Below the pieces are notes generated by a model. That model was given only the letters and a program-made list of their open reading frames with translations. It was not told where the DNA came from and did not search any database. A stretch of DNA of 64,000 nt from an uncultured Eubacteriales bacterium (lineage in GTDB: Bacteria; Bacillota; Clostridia; Peptostreptococcales; Anaerovoracaceae), in contig CACYLW010000002.1 of NCBI GenBank assembly GCA_902775345.1, positions 62,001-126,000 on the forward strand, read 5' to 3'. Made by a program: the position numbers and the translations under genes. Shown one piece after another: positions 42,720-51,127 of the stretch (positions within the stretch are counted from its first letter, which is position 1; each line of letters starts with the position of its first letter).

Positions 42720-43946
42720 TCACAGCCTGTCGATGTCTCTGACTTCGTCTTCGCTTTCAGCTTCGACAAGAAGGAGGTCGTCCGTGTGAGCGGCGATTAT
42801 CTGCCGCCCGCCGGTATCGCCTGACAGACGCATCAGCTCTTCCCTGTAACGGGATGAAAAGATCTTGGGATTGCACATCTTTCCCTGCCACGCAAGGGAA
42901 ACGATGCCTGCGGTTCCTTTTTTATATGCTTCTGTCAGCCTTTCGAGCGTTTCTGCCTTCAGTCCCGGCTGGTCACAGACGCAGAACATGTACGCGTCGG
43001 CGTCACCGGCGGCCGTGATCCCGAGCTGCATGCTGCGCGATATGCCAAGATCAGGCCGGTCATTCCTTACTGTATCGAGATCCGGAGCCAGCTCCGCGAC
43101 CTCGTCAAACTGTGTGACGAGGATCTTTTTATATGCGTCTACTGATCTGACTGCATCAAGTATGGAGGCTATCATCGGGCGTCCGTCGTCCATCACATGC
43201 AGGAGCTTATTGCTCCCGAACCGTGTGCTGTTGCCTGCCGCTTCGAGTATGACAGCGATTTTCGGCTCCCCGATCAGAGTGCCCCACGCGCTCTGTATGC
43301 CCATAACGGCGAATATCTGCTGCAGCCTGTAAGCTGACGCAAGCCTGTCCGTATCATCATCGACCTGGTTCATGAACACGCGGAACTCTCCGCGCACTCC
43401 CTTCTGGCCGCCTTCACGCGATGAGAGCACAGCGTGCATGAGATTCATGTCCACAGTCTCACGCTTCAGTCTGTCAGGCAGATCATCTGCGCGGTATACA
43501 ACATCTGCTGTTTTCTTTCCGATGGCCGAGAGCCCTGTGACGCAGACCGTGAAATCCGTATAATCAGGCACGACAGGTTCCCACGGAGCAGGCCATTTCA
43601 AAGGCATGCGGCGGGATCCGTCAGCTTCGATCAGGACTACATCTGCCGTTTCGCGGAGGCTGTCAAGCACCTCAGCAGGAGGGGCCATGACTTTGTCAGG
43701 CCTTTCGGGATCGTCTGAAGCCACGATCCTTATGCCGCCTTCCTCCATTCGTTCAGGGCGGTACATATGCGTGGTAGTCGTGATGATAACGCTTTTACCT
43801 GCTGCTGCCAGCTCGCGCGCCCACGCAAAAATGAGCGAAGTCTTTCCGCCTGCGCCGGTCACGCTTATTACCGCGTGTTCAGGCAGCCTGATCTGCAGCG
43901 CATCTGTGATAGTATTCTGCTTTCCTCTGAAGTTCCATAATTCCAT
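42720..43946 (-). CDS. YqeC - MocA fusion (selenium cofactor protein plus nucleotidyltransferase)
   Basis: 408 residues. Residues 1-225 match YqeC, a P-loop protein of the selenium-dependent molybdenum hydroxylase system: Gly-Ala-Gly-Gly-Lys-Thr-Ser at 31-37, Thr-Thr-Thr-Thr-His-Met and Leu-Ile-Glu-Ala-Asp-Gly-Ser. Residues 228-408 are a MobA/MocA nucleotidyltransferase, with Ala-Ala-Gly-Asn-Ser-Thr-Arg-Phe-Gly-Ser-Asn-Lys near 236-247; MocA makes molybdopterin cytosine dinucleotide. In E. coli these are separate genes (yqeC, ygfJ/mocA). It is convergent with the XdhC-type gene (11 bases between stops) and divergent from the NCS2 permease. Confidence 0.88.
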   Translation of the reverse strand: MELWNFRGKQNTITDALQIRLPEHAVISVTGAGGKTSLIFAWARELAAAGKSVIITTTTHMYRPERMEEGGIRIVASDDPERPDKVMAPPAEVLDSLRETADVVLIEADGSRRMPLKWPAPWEPVVPDYTDFTVCVTGLSAIGKKTADVVYRADDLPDRLKRETVDMNLMHAVLSSREGGQKGVRGEFRVFMNQVDDDTDRLASAYRLQQIFAVMGIQSAWGTLIGEPKIAVILEAAGNSTRFGSNKLLHVMDDGRPMIASILDAVRSVDAYKKILVTQFDEVAELAPDLDTVRNDRPDLGISRSMQLGITAAGDADAYMFCVCDQPGLKAETLERLTEAYKKGTAGIVSLAWQGKMCNPKIFSSRYREELMRLSGDTGGRQIIAAHTDDLLLVEAESEDEVRDIDRL

Positions 43947-43969
43947 ATTTGTATTTTACATTTATGGAA
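43941..43969. promoter_or_regulatory. Inverted repeat between yqeC-mocA and the NCS2 permease
   Basis: TTCCATA (43941-43947) and TATGGAA (43963-43969). The left arm covers the yqeC-mocA start codon on the minus strand and the right arm overlaps the permease -35. Part of the left arm is coding sequence, so chance is possible. Confidence 0.25.
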
Positions 43970-43993
43970 ATACACGGTCAACGGGACTATAAT
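43965..43993 (+). promoter_or_regulatory. Promoter for the NCS2 permease
   Basis: TGGAAA (43965-43970), 17 bases, perfect TATAAT (43988-43993), about 53 bases before the permease start. Confidence 0.5.
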
Positions 43994-44046
43994 AAAACCA
44001 TATTAGGGGATCGAGACAAAAAATGGAGAATTTGGGAGGAGGTATC

Positions 44047-45483
44047 ATGAAGAAAGAGAAGAAAGAAAAAGATAAAAGTGTAAGTGTAAGTAACGTATAC
44101 CGTCTCGAAGGCAGAGTTCCTGTCAGCAGAGCGATCCCGTTCGGACTCCAGCATGTGCTGGCCATGTTCGTAGCAAACGTTGCGCCGCTGATAATCATAG
44201 CTTCTGTTGCAGTATATGACGGACAGCCGTTCAGTGCTGTAGAAACGGCGAGACTGATCCAGAACTGTATGCTTATAGCAGGAATCGGTACAATGGTTCA
44301 GCTGTACCCGGTATGGAGGGTAGGTTCGGGCCTTCCGATCGTAATGGGACTGTCGTTCACTTTCCTTGCAGCGGCCATGTCAGCGGCTTCTAAGGACTAC
44401 GGCGTAATGGTAGGAGCCATAATAGTAGGAGGTATCTTTGAAGGTATTCTCGGCCTTACCGCAAAATACTGGAGAAAGATCATTTCGCCTCTGCTCTCGT
44501 CATGCGTAGTAGTTGCGATCGGACTCAGCATCCTTAATGTAGGAGTATCATCATACGCATCATCGGGCAAGTATCCGGTCGGTGCATGGCAGAACCTGCT
44601 GGTCGCCACTCTTACACTTATAGCTGCCCTTGTGTTCCATATCAAGATGAAAGGTGTTGCGAAGCAGATGTACGTCCTCTTCGGACTGATTTTCGGATAT
44701 GTCATTTCGATATTCTTCGGAATGGTAGACTTCGGCGCCATGGGCGATACTATCAGGGAGATGGGAGTGTTCTCAGTACCTGAACTCTTCGCGTTCAAGC
44801 CGAAATTCCAGGCAGGCGCCATAATCTCGTTCTGCCTTGTATTCATGGTATCCGCGGTAGAGACAATAGGGGATACGACAGCTGCATGTACCGGAGGTCT
44901 TGGCAGAGACATTACCGAAAAGGAAGTTTCCGGTTCGCTCTGCTGCGACGGATTCATGTCGGCTATCTCGGGCGGAGTATTCGGCGTTTCGCCTATCACT
45001 TCGTTCAGCCAGAATGTAGGACTTATCGCAATGACTCATGTAGTCAACCGTTTCTGCATCATGTTCGGAGCACTGGCAATGATACTCGGCGGACTGTTCC
45101 CGCCTATCGGAGCGTTCTTCACAACGCTGCCTGACTGCGTGCTCGGCGGATGCACGGTAATCATGTTCGGTTCCATCATGATGGCAGGCGTAAAAATGAT
45201 GATAGATGCCGGACTCGACAACCGCAATACGCTGATAGCTGCAACTTCATTATGCCTTGGAGTAGGTGTGACTCAGGTAGAAGGGTTCTTTGATTATCTG
45301 CCGCCGATCTTCGGTGAGATCTTCGCGGGAAACATGGTAGCCGGAGTATTTGTGGTAGGACTCATAATGGAACTTCTGCTCCCGAAGGATCCTGCAAAGT
45401 ATGAAGCATATGTGGAACACGGCCTTGATGGCATTGACCTGGATCCGGCTCTCCTGCATAATCAGAACGAAGAACAGAAGTAA
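44047..45483 (+). CDS. NCS2 nucleobase permease (uracil-xanthine/urate type)
   Basis: 478 residues from ATG 44047, which follows GGGAGGAGG; an in-frame ATG at 44023 precedes that site and is unlikely. About 12-14 membrane segments. NCS2 motifs are Phe-Gly-Leu-Gln-His-Val-Leu-Ala-Met-Phe, Val-Glu-Thr-Ile-Gly-Asp-Thr (substrate and proton site) and Asn-Val-Gly-Leu-Ile-Ala-Met-Thr. Transport of xanthine, hypoxanthine or urate is most likely because it directly precedes the purine hydroxylase operon. It ends at a strong terminator. Confidence 0.94.
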   Translation: MKKEKKEKDKSVSVSNVYRLEGRVPVSRAIPFGLQHVLAMFVANVAPLIIIASVAVYDGQPFSAVETARLIQNCMLIAGIGTMVQLYPVWRVGSGLPIVMGLSFTFLAAAMSAASKDYGVMVGAIIVGGIFEGILGLTAKYWRKIISPLLSSCVVVAIGLSILNVGVSSYASSGKYPVGAWQNLLVATLTLIAALVFHIKMKGVAKQMYVLFGLIFGYVISIFFGMVDFGAMGDTIREMGVFSVPELFAFKPKFQAGAIISFCLVFMVSAVETIGDTTAACTGGLGRDITEKEVSGSLCCDGFMSAISGGVFGVSPITSFSQNVGLIAMTHVVNRFCIMFGALAMILGGLFPPIGAFFTTLPDCVLGGCTVIMFGSIMMAGVKMMIDAGLDNRNTLIAATSLCLGVGVTQVEGFFDYLPPIFGEIFAGNMVAGVFVVGLIMELLLPKDPAKYEAYVEHGLDGIDLDPALLHNQNEEQK

Positions 45484-45516
45484 AACAGATAATAACAGCA
45501 TATAAAAAAATGCATG

Positions 45517-45545
45517 ACCGGCAGCAATTTGCTGCCGGTTTTTTT
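45517..45545 (+). terminator. Rho-independent terminator of the NCS2 permease gene
   Basis: ACCGGCAGCAA (45517-45527), one base, TTGCTGCCGGT (45529-45539), then TTTTTT. Confidence 0.93.
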
Positions 45546-45629
45546 GTGCTCTGAGCATGATTCCGGAACAGTGGTTCCATCAATAAAAAATGCAACCCAA
45601 AATAATTTTAGGTTTTTGCCGATATGTTC

Positions 45630-45658
45630 TTGTCTTGATACAATCAACTCCTTATAAT
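45630..45658 (+). promoter_or_regulatory. Promoter of the MerR gene and possibly the xdh operon
   Basis: TTGTCT (45630-45635), 17 bases, TATAAT (45653-45658), followed by TAA. It shares both hexamers and spacing with the transporter promoter at 29643-29671. Confidence 0.6.
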
Positions 45659-45683
45659 TAAATTAACAAACTTTAATATGGTG

Positions 45684-45693
45684 TTTTTTTTTT
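45684..45693 (+). repeat. Ten-T tract in the MerR leader
   Basis: Ten consecutive T residues between the -10 box and the start codon of the MerR gene, about 26 bases into the expected transcript. It could allow slippage or act as a U-rich leader element. Confidence 0.6.
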
Positions 45694-45706
45694 ACGGGGT
45701 AGACTG

Positions 45707-46492
45707 ATGAAAAACTACTATGACCGGACATGGAAAATAGGCGAGCTTGCCAGGATGTTCGACATAAATGTACAGCTCCTCAGACACTATGACAAAGAGG
45801 GACTGCTGGTGCCGGAAATCAGAAATCCGCAAAACAACTGGCGCTCCTATAAATATGACCAGATATATCCGCTAGGCATGATCCGCTTACTCAGGCAACT
45901 TGACTGCTCGCTTGAAGATATCGGCAGTTTCATGCCGGGACGAAACCCGGATAGTACTGAAAAATACCTGAGACGGCGCATGAAGTTGATACGCGCAAAT
46001 TACGAGAAGCTGCTCAAAATGGAGTCAGTGATGAACGACAGATTTGCGATGGTCAACCGTGAGATTAAATATGCTGCGTTCGATCAGGTTTTTGTTTGCT
46101 CTGAAGACGATATTTATTTCATCGAGATCGGAGGCATTGAGGAGATCTTTATAAACGAGCTCTTCTACCTGTATCCGACGCTCGTCTTCTACGCAAAAGA
46201 CAAAACCAGGTTCGCCGTGATGATCCCGGGCGAGGAGACTGCGAATTTCGACAGATACAGCGACCGGATCCGCGTCCTTACTCCTGATGAATATCTGGTC
46301 GGATATCATAAGGGGCCTCACGAAAAAATCAAAGAGACATTCCTTCGGATGAGGGCGGCGGCGGAAGGCGTGCTTGATGATGGATGCAGCCTCAGTGAAA
46401 CCGAGATCTGCATCGACATAATCGACCAGTTCATTGAAGCAGATAAGAATAACTTCGTAACAAAAGTAATGATAAAGATCAACAGAGAGTAA
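45707..46492 (+). CDS. MerR family transcriptional regulator with C-terminal ligand domain
   Basis: 261 residues. The N-terminal winged helix is clear: Lys-Ile-Gly-Glu-Leu-Ala-Arg-Met-Phe...Leu-Leu-Arg-His-Tyr-Asp-Lys-Glu-Gly-Leu-Leu, then a Tyr-Lys-Tyr-Asp-Gln-Ile-Tyr wing and a long linking helix (about 85-120). The C-terminal 140 residues look like a GyrI/BmrR-type effector-binding fold. It directly precedes the xdhA operon with a 28-base gap, so it probably controls that operon, with a purine or degradation product as a possible effector. The ribosome binding site (GGGG) is weak. Confidence 0.88.
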   Translation: MKNYYDRTWKIGELARMFDINVQLLRHYDKEGLLVPEIRNPQNNWRSYKYDQIYPLGMIRLLRQLDCSLEDIGSFMPGRNPDSTEKYLRRRMKLIRANYEKLLKMESVMNDRFAMVNREIKYAAFDQVFVCSEDDIYFIEIGGIEEIFINELFYLYPTLVFYAKDKTRFAVMIPGEETANFDRYSDRIRVLTPDEYLVGYHKGPHEKIKETFLRMRAAAEGVLDDGCSLSETEICIDIIDQFIEADKNNFVTKVMIKINRE

Positions 46493-46520
46493 GCACTATT
46501 CTCAGAAAGGAGGGCAGAGC

Positions 46521-48842
46521 ATGTCCAACAAATACATAGGACAGGCGGTCACCAGGCTCGACGCTTATGATAAGGCGAGAGGACGCATCAAGTACACTGA
46601 CGACCTGTGCGATAAAAGCGCACTTGTCATCAGGGTACTCCATTCGACTGTAGCCAACGGTATTGTCAAGTCCATCGATACGAGCGAGGCAGAGAAGATA
46701 CCCGGAGTAGTCCGCGTCTTCACATGCTTCGACATTAAGGAAAAGCACTATTTCCCGACTGCGGGTCATCCGTGGTCAACAGACCCCCATCACCAGGACA
46801 TTGCAGACCGTCTCATCATGACCGATCATCCTCTGTTCTACGGCGATGACATCGGTGCTGTAGTAGCTGAAGACGAGGTCGCTGCTTCAAAGGCGCTGAG
46901 CATACTTGAAAAGAGCGTAGTTTATGAAGAACTGCCTTTCGTTCTTGACGCGCAGGAAGCCATGGAAGAAGGAGCGCCGCTGCTTCACGAAAAATTCCCT
47001 AACAATGTACTCGCTCATACCGAGATACACATGGGCAGCGTAGAGGAGGCCATCAAGGAACCGGGACTCATAAAGTGCGAAGGATGGTATGAGACACAGC
47101 CTGTACAGCACTGCCACATTGAGAACTTCATATGCTATGCATACGGAGAGGGCGACAGAACGGTGGTCGTAACCTCCACACAGATCCCGCACATCGTACG
47201 CCGTGTCATAGGCCAGGCGACAGGCATGGACTGGGGCAAGTTCAGGGTCATAAAGCCTTATGTAGGAGGCGGATTCGGAAACAAACAGGATGTCCTCTAT
47301 GAGCCGCTGTGCGCATGGATAAGCATTCAGCTTGGCGGACGCCTCGTGAAGCTCGATGTGCCTCGTGAGGAGACCTTCATCTGCAACCGTATAAGACACG
47401 CCATCAAATACCACATAACATCGTGGATGCGTACTGACGGAAGCTTTGCTGCCCGCACCTTCAAGGCATGGTGCAACAACGGAGCGTACAGTTCTCACGG
47501 CCACGCCATAGCAGCCAAGGGACTCAACGCGTTCCCGCAGCTCTATCCGTGTGACAACATCGACGGTGAGACATGGACTGTATATACGAACCGCTCGGTA
47601 GCAGGTGCCATGAGAGGATACGGAATGCCTCAGGCCAGCTACGCTTTCGAGGTGCATGCTGAAGACTGCGCGAGGGCTGTAGGAATGGATCCGCTGGAAT
47701 TCCGCCGCAAAAACCTGATGCCGGTCGGATATTACCACGCATTCTCGAAGAACGAGCTGTACTCGGATACATTCAATCAGTGCTTCGACAAGGGCGCCGA
47801 GATCATCGGCTACTACGACAAGGTAAAGAAATACGCTGATCAGACAGGAGACATAAGACGCGGCATAGCGGCATCGACCTTCTGGTACAACACGGCTGTA
47901 TATCCGATCGCTCTTGAGACATCCTCATGCCGCATAGTCATGAACCAGGACGGATCGGTACAGTTCCAGCTGGGCGAGACCGAGATAGGCCAGGGCGCAG
48001 ATACAGTTGCTGCACAGATGATAGCAGACACAGTCGGTATCCCGCTCAGCATGGTACATCCGGTATCCTGCCAGGATACTGACGTCACACCGTTCGGTAC
48101 GGGTGTATACGCTTCCAGAGGAACCTACACTCTCGGCTTCTCGGTGAGACAGACAGCGCTGCTGCTCAAGGAAAAGATCCTCGAGGCAGCTCATCAGTTC
48201 ACCCGCATGCCTGTTTACAACCTAGACCTGGTCGACGGAAAGATAATCAGGACCACTGACGGACGCGAACTGATGACAATAGGCGAGCTTGCTCTTTCAA
48301 AGCTCTATACTACAGAAGGATCGCAGCATCTGACCGCTGAGTCCACATATCAGATAAAGTCAAATGCTTACTCATTCGGAGTCTGCTTCGCAGAGGTGGA
48401 AGTGGATATCCCGATGTGCCGCGTGAGACTGCTCAACATAGTGAACGTGCATGACTGCGGACAGGTCATCAATCCGCTGCTTGCAGCAGGACAGGTACAC
48501 GGCGGTCAGAGCATGGGCATAGGATACGCTCTTTCGGAGAAGCTGCTCTGGGATGAAAAGACCGGCAGACCGCTCAACAACAACCTGCTCGACTACAAGA
48601 TGTCTTCGTTCATGGATCATCCGAGACTGGTTGCGGACTTCGTGGAAAACTACGAACCTACGAGCGCTTACGGCACCAAGGGACTCGGCGAACCGCCTAC
48701 ATGCCCGGTAGCACCTGCCATAAGGAACGCCATCGGACAGGCAACAGGCGTTTATATCAACGAACTTCCGCTGTCACCGCACACGCTCTTCCGCGAGTTC
48801 ACTGATGCGGGACTCATAAATGATTCGTTTGCAGAAGAATAG
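46521..48842 (+). CDS. xdhA: Xanthine dehydrogenase, molybdenum-binding subunit
   Basis: 773 residues, the size of stand-alone Mo subunits. Key motifs: Gly-Gly-Gly-Phe-Gly-Asn-Lys-Gln, Gly-Ala-Met-Arg-Gly-Tyr-Gly-Met-Pro-Gln (the active-site Arg is kept), Gly-Gln-Gly-Ala-Asp-Thr and Gly-Thr-Lys-Gly-Leu-Gly-Glu-Pro-Pro with the catalytic Glu. It hydroxylates hypoxanthine or xanthine using water and passes electrons to the FAD and [2Fe-2S] subunits encoded next. The ribosome binding site is AAAGGAGGG. First gene of the long operon. Confidence 0.93.
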   Translation: MSNKYIGQAVTRLDAYDKARGRIKYTDDLCDKSALVIRVLHSTVANGIVKSIDTSEAEKIPGVVRVFTCFDIKEKHYFPTAGHPWSTDPHHQDIADRLIMTDHPLFYGDDIGAVVAEDEVAASKALSILEKSVVYEELPFVLDAQEAMEEGAPLLHEKFPNNVLAHTEIHMGSVEEAIKEPGLIKCEGWYETQPVQHCHIENFICYAYGEGDRTVVVTSTQIPHIVRRVIGQATGMDWGKFRVIKPYVGGGFGNKQDVLYEPLCAWISIQLGGRLVKLDVPREETFICNRIRHAIKYHITSWMRTDGSFAARTFKAWCNNGAYSSHGHAIAAKGLNAFPQLYPCDNIDGETWTVYTNRSVAGAMRGYGMPQASYAFEVHAEDCARAVGMDPLEFRRKNLMPVGYYHAFSKNELYSDTFNQCFDKGAEIIGYYDKVKKYADQTGDIRRGIAASTFWYNTAVYPIALETSSCRIVMNQDGSVQFQLGETEIGQGADTVAAQMIADTVGIPLSMVHPVSCQDTDVTPFGTGVYASRGTYTLGFSVRQTALLLKEKILEAAHQFTRMPVYNLDLVDGKIIRTTDGRELMTIGELALSKLYTTEGSQHLTAESTYQIKSNAYSFGVCFAEVEVDIPMCRVRLLNIVNVHDCGQVINPLLAAGQVHGGQSMGIGYALSEKLLWDEKTGRPLNNNLLDYKMSSFMDHPRLVADFVENYEPTSAYGTKGLGEPPTCPVAPAIRNAIGQATGVYINELPLSPHTLFREFTDAGLINDSFAEE

Positions 48843-48863
48843 AAGCAGTGAAAGGAGACTAAA

Positions 48864-49751
48864 ATGTACGACATAAAAGCACTTTATGAAGCTGAAAGCG
48901 TGCAGGATGCCATCAGACTGCTTCAGGAGCATCCGGAAGCGCAGATCCTTGCGGGCGGCTCAGACGTGCTCGTTCAGATCCGCGAAGGCCGCAGGGCAGG
49001 ATGCGAGTTCGTGAGCATATACATGCTCGATGAGCTCCGCGGCATCTCGATCGATGAAGAGGAAAACATCCGCATCGGATCGCTGACAAGCTTCTCACAT
49101 ATAACAAAGGATCCTATCATCCAGAAATACATAAATGTTCTGGGCGAAGCCGTAGACATGGTAGGAGGGCCGCAGATCAGAGCCATCGGTACGATCGGAG
49201 GCAACACCTGCAACGGAGTCACATCGGCTGACTCGGCATCTACCCTCATGGCATGGGATGCCATCATCGAACTGACAGGTCCGGAGGGTGTAAGACGCGT
49301 GCCTATCAAGGACTTTTATATCAAGGCCAAGGTCGTGGATATAAAGCCGGGCGAGATACAGACAGCCATACTGATACCGAAGGAATCCTACGATAACTGC
49401 TTCGGCCACTACATCAAATACTCGATGAGAAACGCTCTCGACATAGCGACCACAGGCTGCTCGGTCAATGTAAGGCTGAGCGAAGACAAAAAGACCTTTG
49501 AGAGAGTACGTATCGGCTACGGTGTAGCATCTCCTATACCGGTACGCGCTCCGAGCGCTGAGGAATTCATTAACGGCAAAGAGATAACAGATCAGAACAT
49601 CAAGACATTTGCAGAGACTGTGCTCCAGGACATCAATCCGCGTAACAGCTGGCGTGCCGGAAGGGCGCTCCGCCGTCACATATCGGTAGTCATGGCAGAA
49701 AGAGCTCTGCGCGAGTGCATCACACTGGCAGGAGGTGAGGTAAATGGCTAA
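48864..49751 (+). CDS. xdhB: Xanthine dehydrogenase, FAD-binding subunit
   Basis: 295 residues. FAD-binding motifs of the PCMH/CoxM fold are present: Leu-Ala-Gly-Gly-Ser-Asp-Val-Leu and Thr-Ile-Gly-Gly-Asn-Thr-Cys-Asn-Gly, followed by the CO dehydrogenase flavoprotein C-terminal domain. It transfers electrons from the [2Fe-2S] subunit to NAD+ or another acceptor. Its end overlaps the xdhC start by eight bases. Confidence 0.94.
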   Translation: MYDIKALYEAESVQDAIRLLQEHPEAQILAGGSDVLVQIREGRRAGCEFVSIYMLDELRGISIDEEENIRIGSLTSFSHITKDPIIQKYINVLGEAVDMVGGPQIRAIGTIGGNTCNGVTSADSASTLMAWDAIIELTGPEGVRRVPIKDFYIKAKVVDIKPGEIQTAILIPKESYDNCFGHYIKYSMRNALDIATTGCSVNVRLSEDKKTFERVRIGYGVASPIPVRAPSAEEFINGKEITDQNIKTFAETVLQDINPRNSWRAGRALRRHISVVMAERALRECITLAGGEVNG

Positions 49752-50295
49752 ACAGTATAAAGTGGTCCACTGCACCGTCAACGGCAAGGAGATAGAACAG
49801 ATCGTCGACGTGCGTTCATCGCTCACCGACATGCTGCGCAATGATCTTCACCTGACATCAGTCAAGAAGGGCTGTGAAGTAGGAGAGTGCGGAGCCTGCA
49901 CCGTTATCATCAACGGAGAGGGTTTCAACTCCTGCATATATCTTGCGGTATGGGCAGAGGGCAAGGAGATATGGACGCTCGAAGGCCTCACGGGTCCGGG
50001 CGGAGAGCTTTCAGACATACAGCAGGCATTTGTCGATGAAGGAGCCATACAGTGCGGTTTCTGCACACCGGGCTTCATCATGACAAGCTGGGAGATAGTA
50101 AATTCAGGAAAAGAGTATACGGATGACGAACTCAGGAAGGCTCTGTCGGGTCATCTGTGCAGATGCACCGGATATGAAAACATCTTCCGCGCAGTCAAGA
50201 AGACGATGCTGAGGCACCTTGGCAAGTATGAAGAAGCTGAGCTGGTCAATTCGCAGGGCATCACAGAATATCCGGAACCGATGCCTTTCAAATAG
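49744..50295 (+). CDS. xdhC: Xanthine dehydrogenase, [2Fe-2S] subunit
   Basis: 183 residues with both iron-sulfur domains intact: Cys-Glu-Val-Gly-Glu-Cys-Gly-Ala-Cys...Ser-Cys for the plant-ferredoxin-type cluster and Gln-Cys-Gly-Phe-Cys-Thr-Pro-Gly...Leu-Cys-Arg-Cys-Thr-Gly-Tyr for the second cluster. It links the Mo site of XdhA to FAD in XdhB. Because the nearby XdhD has lost its own clusters, this subunit could also serve XdhD, which is a testable idea. Confidence 0.95.
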   Translation: MAKQYKVVHCTVNGKEIEQIVDVRSSLTDMLRNDLHLTSVKKGCEVGECGACTVIINGEGFNSCIYLAVWAEGKEIWTLEGLTGPGGELSDIQQAFVDEGAIQCGFCTPGFIMTSWEIVNSGKEYTDDELRKALSGHLCRCTGYENIFRAVKKTMLRHLGKYEEAELVNSQGITEYPEPMPFK

Positions 50296-50321
50296 GGTAC
50301 AGGAACAAAAGGAGATTAATC

Positions 50322-51125
50322 ATGGCAACTCAACTGTTAATGGCAAAAAGCCCTGAAGAGGCGATCGGCGCAAAGAATGCGTCGGCAGTCTTTATAGCGG
50401 GCGGGACCGAAGTCAACAGGCTCGGATCCGATGCCGCGGCAGCTGCTGACACGCTGATCTCACTCAAAAGGTGCGCCGGTCTCAATACGATAGAAGATGC
50501 CGGCGATAAGATCCGCTTCGGAGCAATGTGCACTTTCCAGCAGATCGTCGAATCTGAGAAAGCGCCTGGCTATCTGAAGGAGGCTGCGCTCTTTATGGCT
50601 TCGCGTACAAAACGGAACATGGCGACCATAGGCGGCAACATCGCGGCACTCAGAGATGATTCGTACATGTTGCCGGTGCTCTTCGCCGTACAAGCTGAGC
50701 TTGAAGTGCTCAAAGCCGGCGGAACGGAAAAAATGTCTGCATATTCATATATGGAGGCTGCTGAGGCATGCGGGGACATGCTCATTACGGCAGTCACCGT
50801 TCCGAAAGACATCAAGGTCGTATCAAAGCGTTATGCTAACACTGCGCAGAGTCACGCCGTACTTACCATGAGCGCGGCAATGACAGGCGAAGGCATCTCA
50901 CTGTATGGTGCCGTCAAAAACGTCGGCCTGCTGTACTTCTGCGACCTCGAAAAAGCATTCCGTGAAAATCCGGAGATAAGCGAAGACGAGATCATCGAGA
51001 TGGTCAGAGTCTGCACCGGACTTGAGACCGCCGATGACATGTACGGAAGCGATGCGTATAAACGTTATCTGATAGGTGTTACCGCTTTCGGCCTGCACAG
51101 TAAGCTCACAGGGAAGGAGGTATAG
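50322..51125 (+). CDS. ygfM: FAD-binding subunit of the XdhD-type hydroxylase (YgfM-like)
   Basis: 267 residues. It has the FAD motifs Ile-Ala-Gly-Gly-Thr-Glu-Val-Asn and Thr-Ile-Gly-Gly-Asn-Ile-Ala-Ala and a short C-terminal domain. It is smaller and clearly different from XdhB upstream, and it sits two bases before xdhD, the same order as ygfM-xdhD in E. coli. It probably supplies FAD for the XdhD hydroxylase. Confidence 0.87.
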   Translation: MATQLLMAKSPEEAIGAKNASAVFIAGGTEVNRLGSDAAAAADTLISLKRCAGLNTIEDAGDKIRFGAMCTFQQIVESEKAPGYLKEAALFMASRTKRNMATIGGNIAALRDDSYMLPVLFAVQAELEVLKAGGTEKMSAYSYMEAAEACGDMLITAVTVPKDIKVVSKRYANTAQSHAVLTMSAAMTGEGISLYGAVKNVGLLYFCDLEKAFRENPEISEDEIIEMVRVCTGLETADDMYGSDAYKRYLIGVTAFGLHSKLTGKEV

Positions 51126-51127
51126 AC

